Assembly: GCF_018128025.1 (NCBI RefSeq)
Contig: NZ_JAGSCS010000007.1
Span: 1-64,000, forward strand
Direction: 5' to 3'
Source: Proteiniclasticum sediminis
Lineage (GTDB): Bacteria; Bacillota; Clostridia; Clostridiales; Clostridiaceae
DNA: 64,000 nucleotides
Part shown: positions 59,093-64,000 of the stretch, piece by piece
Layout: the number at the start of each line of letters is the position of its first letter
Numbering within the stretch: position 1 is the stretch's first letter
Notes under the pieces: model-generated
What the model saw: the letters and a program-made list of their open reading frames with translations, nothing else
Told to the model about the DNA's origin: nothing
Databases searched by the model: none
Made by a program: the position numbers and the translations under genes

Positions 59093-61612
59093 TTATTTCT
59101 GCAGCAGCCGTTTTCCCAGCTTCACCAGTTCATACCACAGCACGGAGGCTGCGGCCAGGGCCAGGGCGGTGAGGAGAAGCGGAAGGGGAAGAGCCGCCAG
59201 TTTCAGCACCGTGGCTAATGGGGTGTAGAGAATGAGGAAAAGCAGAAAGAGGGTTCCCAAATTCACGGCCCACATGACCCTGTCTCGGACCAGACGCCTT
59301 GCGGAATGGAAGGCGAAATCCGAATCTGAACTGTTCACCTGGACGAGGAAGAGGTTGGCCAGCATGATGATGGCCAGTCCCATGGAGCGGGCCAGGGCTG
59401 CCCGGGAAAGATCGCCCTGAAGAACATTCAGATAGGCCCCAAAGGAGACGCCGAAGATAACCAGTCCCTGGAGGGTGCTTTTCACAAGAAGACGAGCGGT
59501 CAACAGCTTTTCCTGGGGATTCCGGGGACGGCGTTCCATGAGATCCGTCTCTGCAGGCTGCCGCTCCAGCACGATGGAGCAGGTGGGGTCGATGATAAGC
59601 TCCAGGAGCACCACATGGAGGGGAAGAAGCAGGAGGGCCGAAGGGGCGATGCCCAGGAAGGGTCCTAATAGAGAGGCCAGGGCAATGGGAATATGGATGG
59701 TGAAGACATACCCCACGGCCTTGCGGATATTGTCGTAGATCCGTCGGCCGTCCTTCACCGTTTCCACGATGGTGGTGAAGTTGTCATCCAGAAGAATGAG
59801 ATCCGCAGCTTCCCGGGACACTTCGCTGCCCCGTTTTCCCATGGCGATGCCGATATCCGCATATTTCAGCGCAGGGGCATCGTTGACGCCGTCGCCGGTC
59901 ATGGCCACGACTTCCCCGTTGTCCTTCAGGGCCTGCACGATCCGCATTTTATGTTCGGGGACCACCCGGGAGAAGATGGCGACGGTTTTCACCGCTTCCT
60001 GCAGTTCTTCTTGGCTCATGGCCTCCAGCTGATCTCCCGTGAGGATCTCCTCCCCATGGGGCAGTCCGATTTTTTTAGCAATGGCGGCGGCGGTGATTCC
60101 GTTGTCTCCGGTGATCATCATCACCCGGATTCCTGCTTTCATGCATCGGGCGATGTCGCTTTTTACACTTTCCCGAGGGGGATCCGCCAGACCCACCAGA
60201 CCCAGGAGGGTAAGGCGGTTGTCCGTTAGTTCCGCGGGAATCATGGCTTCGCTTTCCACAGTGCGGGTGGCCACGGCAATGATGCGAAGACCCTGCTCCG
60301 ACATTTCGCGGTTCTTCCGAAGAGCTTCTTCCCGAGCCTCCACCGTCAGGTCGCAGATTTCCAGGATGCTTTCCGGGCTGCCCTTAGCGGCGATGAGGAT
60401 TTGGCCTTCGTGCTCCCAAACATGGCCCATCATCTTCAGCGCATTGGTGAAGGGGTATTCGCAGATGAACCGGCTCTCCTCGAAGAGGTGGGCCAGGGGA
60501 ATGCCATGGGATTTCACAAAAGAGAGCATGGCCTTTTCCATGGGATCATAGGCTTCCGTTTCGCAGGCCAGGCCCATGATTTCCACCAGATCCTGCTCTT
60601 CCCCGGCGGCGGTCCACAGGGTATCCACGGTCATCTGGTTCAGGGTGAGGGTACCGGTCTTGTCCACGCACAGGGCACTGACGGCGCCCAGGGTTTCCAC
60701 GCTGGGAAGCTTGCGGACCAGGGACTGTTTCTTGGCCAGGCGCCAGGCTCCCATGGAGAGGAAGACGATGAGGATCACGGGGAATTCTTCCGGAATCATA
60801 GCCATGGCCAGGGTCACGCCGGATAGAATACTTTCCACGATTCGATCGCCAAAGGGATGATCCGGAATATTCATCCAGGTGAAGATGCCGACGAGGAGGA
60901 AGAGGGCAGCGGCAATATAGGCACTGGTTTTGACCAGCTTGCCCGTCTGTTTCTGAAGGGGGGTCTCCTCCTGGGGGGCTTCCGCCACATGGAGGCCGAT
61001 TTTTCCGTATTCGGTATGAATACCGGTCTGGTCCACCTGAAGGAGGGCGGAGCCCTGGGTGACGAGAGTACCGGCATAGCAGTAGTCTTTGCGCCAGTAG
61101 TCCTTTGTGGGCTCAGCCTGATCCACCGTCACCTTCCAGACCCCGGCGGACTCTCCCGTGAGGGAGGATTCATCGACGCAAAGATCTGCGGCCCGGACCA
61201 CCAGACCATCGGCGGGGATTTTCACCCCTTCGTGGATCTTCATGAGGTCTCCCGGCACCAGATGGGCGCTGGGGATCGTTTCCTCTTTTCCGCTCCGGAT
61301 GACGGTGATGTGGGGAGCGGAAAGATCCTTCAAAGCATGGAGGGTTTTGTCCGTTTTCCATTGCTGAATGACATCGATGCTGATGATGCCCAGGACAAAG
61401 ACCAGCATGATGATGCCGTCCCGGGGTTCACCCAGGAGAAAGTAGATGGTGGCGGCGGCAAGGAGCAGCAAAAACATGGGTTCGGATAAGACGTGGAGCA
61501 CTTTTTTGATAAAGTTCTCCTTCTTCTCCGCGGTCAGCACATTTTCCCCATGTTTCAGGAGAAGCTCGTAGGCTTCTTCATGGGAGAGTCCGGTGGGGGG
61601 CGTGGTTATCAT
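59093..61612 (-). CDS. P2-type cation ATPase under NiCo riboswitch control
   Basis: The 839-residue pump is of the Ca2+-ATPase-like P2 class but with PEEFP (274-278) in place of PEGLP in helix 4. Other motifs are TGES (152-155), phosphorylation site CVDKTGTLT (Asp317), GDGVNDAPALKYADIGIAMG and helix 6 ELIIDPTCSIVLE, in which Glu replaces the usual Asn near the Asp. GGAGG lies 6 bases before the ATG. The upstream NiCo (czcD) riboswitch turns genes on with Ni2+ or Co2+ (Fe2+ has also been reported for this class). That points to transition-metal efflux rather than Ca2+ transport. Confidence 0.85.
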   Translation of the reverse strand: MITTPPTGLSHEEAYELLLKHGENVLTAEKKENFIKKVLHVLSEPMFLLLLAAATIYFLLGEPRDGIIMLVFVLGIISIDVIQQWKTDKTLHALKDLSAPHITVIRSGKEETIPSAHLVPGDLMKIHEGVKIPADGLVVRAADLCVDESSLTGESAGVWKVTVDQAEPTKDYWRKDYCYAGTLVTQGSALLQVDQTGIHTEYGKIGLHVAEAPQEETPLQKQTGKLVKTSAYIAAALFLLVGIFTWMNIPDHPFGDRIVESILSGVTLAMAMIPEEFPVILIVFLSMGAWRLAKKQSLVRKLPSVETLGAVSALCVDKTGTLTLNQMTVDTLWTAAGEEQDLVEIMGLACETEAYDPMEKAMLSFVKSHGIPLAHLFEESRFICEYPFTNALKMMGHVWEHEGQILIAAKGSPESILEICDLTVEAREEALRKNREMSEQGLRIIAVATRTVESEAMIPAELTDNRLTLLGLVGLADPPRESVKSDIARCMKAGIRVMMITGDNGITAAAIAKKIGLPHGEEILTGDQLEAMSQEELQEAVKTVAIFSRVVPEHKMRIVQALKDNGEVVAMTGDGVNDAPALKYADIGIAMGKRGSEVSREAADLILLDDNFTTIVETVKDGRRIYDNIRKAVGYVFTIHIPIALASLLGPFLGIAPSALLLLPLHVVLLELIIDPTCSIVLERQPAETDLMERRPRNPQEKLLTARLLVKSTLQGLVIFGVSFGAYLNVLQGDLSRAALARSMGLAIIMLANLFLVQVNSSDSDFAFHSARRLVRDRVMWAVNLGTLFLLFLILYTPLATVLKLAALPLPLLLTALALAAASVLWYELVKLGKRLLQK

Positions 61613-61697
61613 AGCAATCCTCCATTCCTGCCGTATTTTACGGCGGTGTACGTATAGTGGTCTTTGTCTTGCCGATCGTCACCCTGTTCCGAGGAAT

Positions 61698-61737
61698 AAA
61701 AAAAGCACCTGCGGAACATTCACTGTCCCACAGATGC
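61698..61737 (-). terminator. Expression-platform terminator of the NiCo riboswitch
   Basis: GCATCTGTGGGACA and TGTTCCGCAGGTGC (61724-61737 and 61705-61718 on the minus strand) make a 14-pair hairpin including G-U pairs. Seven T follow (61698-61704). It overlaps the GGGACAG end of the aptamer, so metal binding disrupts it. Confidence 0.9.
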
Positions 61738-61801
61738 GGCTTGTCATCTGCTGCCGAAAAATCGGCCCGGCCCCATGCCATGACGGCATCGCCTGCTCAG
61801 T
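61722..61801 (-). promoter_or_regulatory. NiCo (czcD) riboswitch
   Basis: The minus strand reads ACTGAGCAGGC, GATGCC..GGCAT, GGGCCGGGCC, GGCAGCAGATGA, and CATCTGTGGGACAGT. These are the aptamer elements of the NiCo class, whose crystallised member shares ACUGAGCAGGC, CAACAGAUGA and CAUCUGUGGGACAGU. The four-way junction pairing can be drawn. It lies 110 bases upstream of the P2-type ATPase start. Confidence 0.93.
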
Positions 61802-61864
61802 TTGTATTGTTGATCTCGCGTCACCCAAAGGATGGCGTAATGCAATGCAAAGAGGTTAGACTTT

Positions 61865-61893
61865 ATTATATTCAGGCTCCGCATTCCTGTCAA
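61865..61893 (-). promoter_or_regulatory. Consensus promoter of the NiCo-controlled ATPase
   Basis: On the minus strand TTGACA (61888-61893) and TATAAT (61865-61870), both perfect, are 17 bases apart. Initiation should be constitutive and strong, leaving control to the riboswitch about 57 bases downstream. The rest of the 61,802-61,966 stretch shows no gene. Confidence 0.9.
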
Positions 61894-61966
61894 GAAAGGC
61901 GGGATGAATTTTTACCAATTTTTTAATAGACTTTTCCACAGGGCTGCTTTCGTGGAGTCATTTGGT

Positions 61967-62923
61967 TTACTTCTTGGCCAGACCGTATTTGGCCAGGAAT
62001 TCTTCCTTTTTGCGGCGAAGGGGTTCCATTTCGTTGTGGAGAAGGCCATCTTTGAGGTTTTCCTTTTCCATGAAGAAGAAGGACAGTCCGCCCAGACCAA
62101 CATGGGTACCCACGGCCACGCCCATCTGCATGATGTAGACATCGCCGGTGAAGCCCGTGTCTTCGAGGAATTTCTCCCGAAGATTTTCGGCATAGAGACG
62201 ATCCGAAGTGTAGCCGATGATGACGAAGTCCGTGAGGGATTCATCCACGCGGCGGATAAACTCTTCCACATAGTGGGCAAGGACGCGGCGGCGGCCCCGT
62301 TCTTTGGCCACTATGGCACCTTTTCCCTGTTTCATGGACATGATGGGCTTCAGCTTCAGCATTTTGCCGATGATGGCACTGGTGCTGGACAGTCGTCCGC
62401 TGCGCAGAAGATGATCCAGATCGTCCACGGAGAGGAAGTGCTTCACCTGGGTTTTGTAGCTTTCATTAAAGTCTACAAGTTCCTCAAAAGTGGCCCCCTG
62501 TTCCCGCAGGCGGGCACTCTTTAAGAGCAGCTATCCGCTGCCGTGGCTCATGGACTGGGAGTCCACGATATGGATTTTCACCAAAGAGTCTGGGTGGCTT
62601 TCCTCAAAGTCGCTTTTGGCCAGCATGGCGGACTGATAGGCTCCGCTGGTGCCGCTGGACATGCAGATGCACAGAATTTCATCGTGACCGCTGGCGATGG
62701 CTTCGTCAAAGATCTTCAGGTATTCCACGGGGCTGGGCATGCCCGTGGTGGGGGAATTGGCCAGTTTCTCCATGCGGCTGTAGAACTCATCGGGGGTAAT
62801 GCCGATACGGTCCTGGTAGGTTTCTCCATCCATGGTGACGGAGAAGAGGGCCAGGGAAATGTCGTAACGGTCCAGAATTTCCTGCGACAAATCACAGGTG
62901 GAATCGGCCATGAGCTTGATCAT
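61967..62923 (-). pseudogene. DegV-family fatty-acid-binding protein with in-frame TAG
   Basis: Both parts are in the same frame, split by a TAG at 62531-62533 (codon 131). The first encodes MIKLMADSTCDLSQEILDRYDI and the DegV lipid-binding SSGTSGAYQSAML region. After the stop the frame continues LLLKSARLREQGATFEEL, then KHFLSVDDLDHLLRSGRLS, the conserved core of the second domain, to a normal end. Without the TAG it would be a 318-residue DegV protein. These proteins bind fatty acids for phospholipid metabolism. GGAGG precedes the ATG. Nonsense mutation, assembly error or read-through are the options. Confidence 0.82.
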
Positions 62924-63034
62924 ACTATATCCTCCGTGGAAATCAAAGTTCTTGTTGGTGCTGAATAAGGTGTAGCGTTTCCATTATACGGGATGAGCCC
63001 CGGGAATACGAGAAGAATTTTATCTCCCCCGTGG

Positions 63035-63089
63035 TATAATTGGAGGAAAAGGGAAGATGGTCTGCCTTAGACAGTTTTCCCGTCTTTTT
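63035..63089 (+). promoter_or_regulatory. Promoter and attenuator hairpin inside a leader-peptide gene
   Basis: TGG-TATAAT (extended -10, TATAAT at 63035-63040) starts a very short leader. GGGAAGAT (63051-63058) pairs with GTTTTCCC-type bases (63074-63081), with an inner GTCT/AGAC stem: 12 pairs and one G-A mismatch. GTCTTTTT follows. This hairpin lies within the leader peptide's coding sequence. Confidence 0.65.
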
Positions 63090-63110
63090 CGATCATCGGA
63101 TGTCGCATGA
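63057..63110 (+). CDS. Leader peptide MVCLRQFSRLFRSSDVA upstream of the ABC exporter
   Basis: This 17-codon ORF has GGAGG at 63042-63046 (ten bases away, with AGGGAAG closer). Its TGA stop overlaps the exporter ATG as ATGA. Its coding region holds a terminator hairpin, so a ribosome translating it would disrupt or permit the hairpin. Short leader peptides of this kind control ABC drug-resistance genes such as bmrCD of B. subtilis by transcription attenuation. Three or four Arg and Ser codons, several rare-looking (AGA, CGA, TCG), could be stall points. The peptide is too short to recognise by itself. Confidence 0.55.
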   Translation: MVCLRQFSRLFRSSDVA

Positions 63111-64000
63111 AGGGAGTCCTGGACGAGATGGAGCTATATGGACGCTATTTTCGAACCTACCGCAAACTGTTCTTTTTTGCGGTCTTTTTTGTTTTTCTGG
63201 AGACCATGGTGGATCTTTTGCAGCCCACTCTCATGGCCCGGATCATCGATGACGGCATTCGCCGGGGAGAGGTTTCCCGGGTGCTGCAGCTGGGCGGCCT
63301 CATGCTGGGGGCCACCGCCCTGGGGGCAGGATTTGCCGCCCTTCGCAATATCCTGGCCAGCCGGGTTTCTCAAAGGTTTGGCCAGGAACTTAGGGAAGAT
63401 CTCTTCCGCCAGACCCTCTATCTGGGGGAAGGGGAAGCCGATGCCCTGGGCAGCGGTTCCCTGGTCACCCGACTCACCAACGATACGGCCCAGTGCATGC
63501 AGTTTGCCAACGGCATGATGCGGATCTTTTTCAAAGCCCCCATCACGGCCCTGGGCAGCGTGATTTTGGCCTTTTTGCTCAGTCCCCAGCTGAGCCTGGT
63601 GCTGTTTCTTTTGCTTTTGGTGGTGGGCGTCCTCATTACCCTCAGCATGCGTCTGAGCTACACCCGGTTTGCCTGGGTGCAGAAGGCCATGGATCAGCTC
63701 AATGCCAAGGTTCAGGAATATCTTCTGGGCATACGCCTCGTGAAGACCTACGGTCGTCATGAAACAGAACGGGAAAAGTTCGAAGGGGTGAACGGGGAGC
63801 TGGAAAAGCGGTCCATGGCCTCCCAGCGGGTCATCGCCTGGTTTTCCCCCCTCCTGACCCTGACCCTTAGTCTGGGGATCGCCTTGGTGCTCTATCTGGG
63901 AAGCTACATGTTTTCCCGGGGAGAGATCGAAGTGGGGAAAATCGCCGCCTACATCAGCTACATGACCCAGATTCTCAGCTCCATCATCATGATTACGAAT
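63107..64000 (+). CDS. ABC exporter (membrane domain half), runs off the window
   Basis: The visible 298 residues contain the type IV ABC exporter transmembrane domain. Helix 1 is KLFFFAVFFVFLETMVDLLQPTLMARIIDDGI, then helices at about 55-80 and 130-190. The typical coupling regions RFGQELREDLFRQTL and DTAQCMQFANGMMRIFFKAPITALGSVILAF, KTYGRHETEREKF follow. The ATPase domain lies past the right edge. Sequence style matches heterodimeric exporters of the BmrCD/LmrCD group. The ATG at 63107 overlaps the leader-peptide stop; an ATG at 63128 is an alternative. Function is likely drug or lipid export. Confidence 0.85.
   Translation, partial: MKGVLDEMELYGRYFRTYRKLFFFAVFFVFLETMVDLLQPTLMARIIDDGIRRGEVSRVLQLGGLMLGATALGAGFAALRNILASRVSQRFGQELREDLFRQTLYLGEGEADALGSGSLVTRLTNDTAQCMQFANGMMRIFFKAPITALGSVILAFLLSPQLSLVLFLLLLVVGVLITLSMRLSYTRFAWVQKAMDQLNAKVQEYLLGIRLVKTYGRHETEREKFEGVNGELEKRSMASQRVIAWFSPLLTLTLSLGIALVLYLGSYMFSRGEIEVGKIAAYISYMTQILSSIIMITN

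Noticed and set aside
1-64000. CRISPR arrays, IS elements, prophage genes, tRNA and rRNA genes
   Set aside because: No regularly spaced repeats, transposase or phage motifs, cloverleaf or rRNA-like sequence were seen on reading both strands.

Overview
The window looks like chromosomal DNA of an anaerobic, fermentative Firmicute of the class Clostridia. The evidence is moderately GC-rich coding sequence, strong AGGAGG-type ribosome binding sites, a PPi-type phosphofructokinase, an iron-dependent alcohol dehydrogenase, FetAB, a Lon-like protease and Firmicute-style riboswitches. I cannot name the genus. I see no rRNA, tRNA, CRISPR array, transposase or phage gene. The only clear composition break is an AT-rich island at about 5.4-7.9 kb carrying an AbiE-type toxin-antitoxin pair.

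Layout. 0.2-3.6 kb: a TetR repressor and an MMPL/RND exporter, with a palindromic operator on their promoter. 4.0-5.1 kb: an iron alcohol dehydrogenase broken by a frameshift. 5.7-7.7 kb: abiEi/abiEii. 8.1-20.1 kb: a citrate block with isocitrate dehydrogenase, aconitase, two LysR regulators, a CitMHS transporter and a second aconitase-fold hydratase, interrupted by a magnesium-type P-ATPase. 20.2-26.4 kb: TrmO, a two-component system, an internally duplicated lipoprotein, a pseudouridine synthase and a nitroreductase-like protein. 26.5-31.3 kb: an apparent exopolysaccharide module, with a secreted glycosidase-like protein facing a membrane HEAT protein and a processive GT2 synthase across overlapping divergent promoters. 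31.5-41.4 kb: FetAB, a methyltransferase, a DEAD-box helicase with an attenuator-like leader, and housekeeping or repair functions. 42.2-45.1 kb: a CadC/CadA-type heavy-metal resistance operon. 45.1-50.5 kb: an ECF sigma factor with a membrane partner, PPi-phosphofructokinase, a probable bis-heme membrane protein and a PlsC-zinc-ribbon fusion. 50.6-61.9 kb: metal-ion RNA control. 62-64 kb: a degV gene with an in-frame TAG and the start of an ABC exporter.

The most striking theme is metal homeostasis controlled largely by RNA. A yybP-ykoY (Mn2+) riboswitch precedes an ArsB/NhaD-like permease. An M-box (Mg2+) riboswitch starts an unusually long leader of mgtA that also holds a second terminator and a 34-codon upstream ORF. 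A NiCo (czcD) riboswitch precedes a P2-type ATPase. A CadC-type protein repressor controls the Cd/Zn/Pb ATPase. Together with FetAB and a second MgtA-like pump, this gives four P-type ATPases in one window.

A second theme is premature-termination control. The ABC exporter at the right edge has a 17-codon leader peptide whose coding sequence contains the terminator hairpin and whose stop codon overlaps the exporter start as ATGA. The helicase and the second aconitase-like gene also have terminators in their leaders. Start codons were moved inward from the longest possible ORF wherever a good ribosome binding site and family length agreed; these choices are noted per gene.
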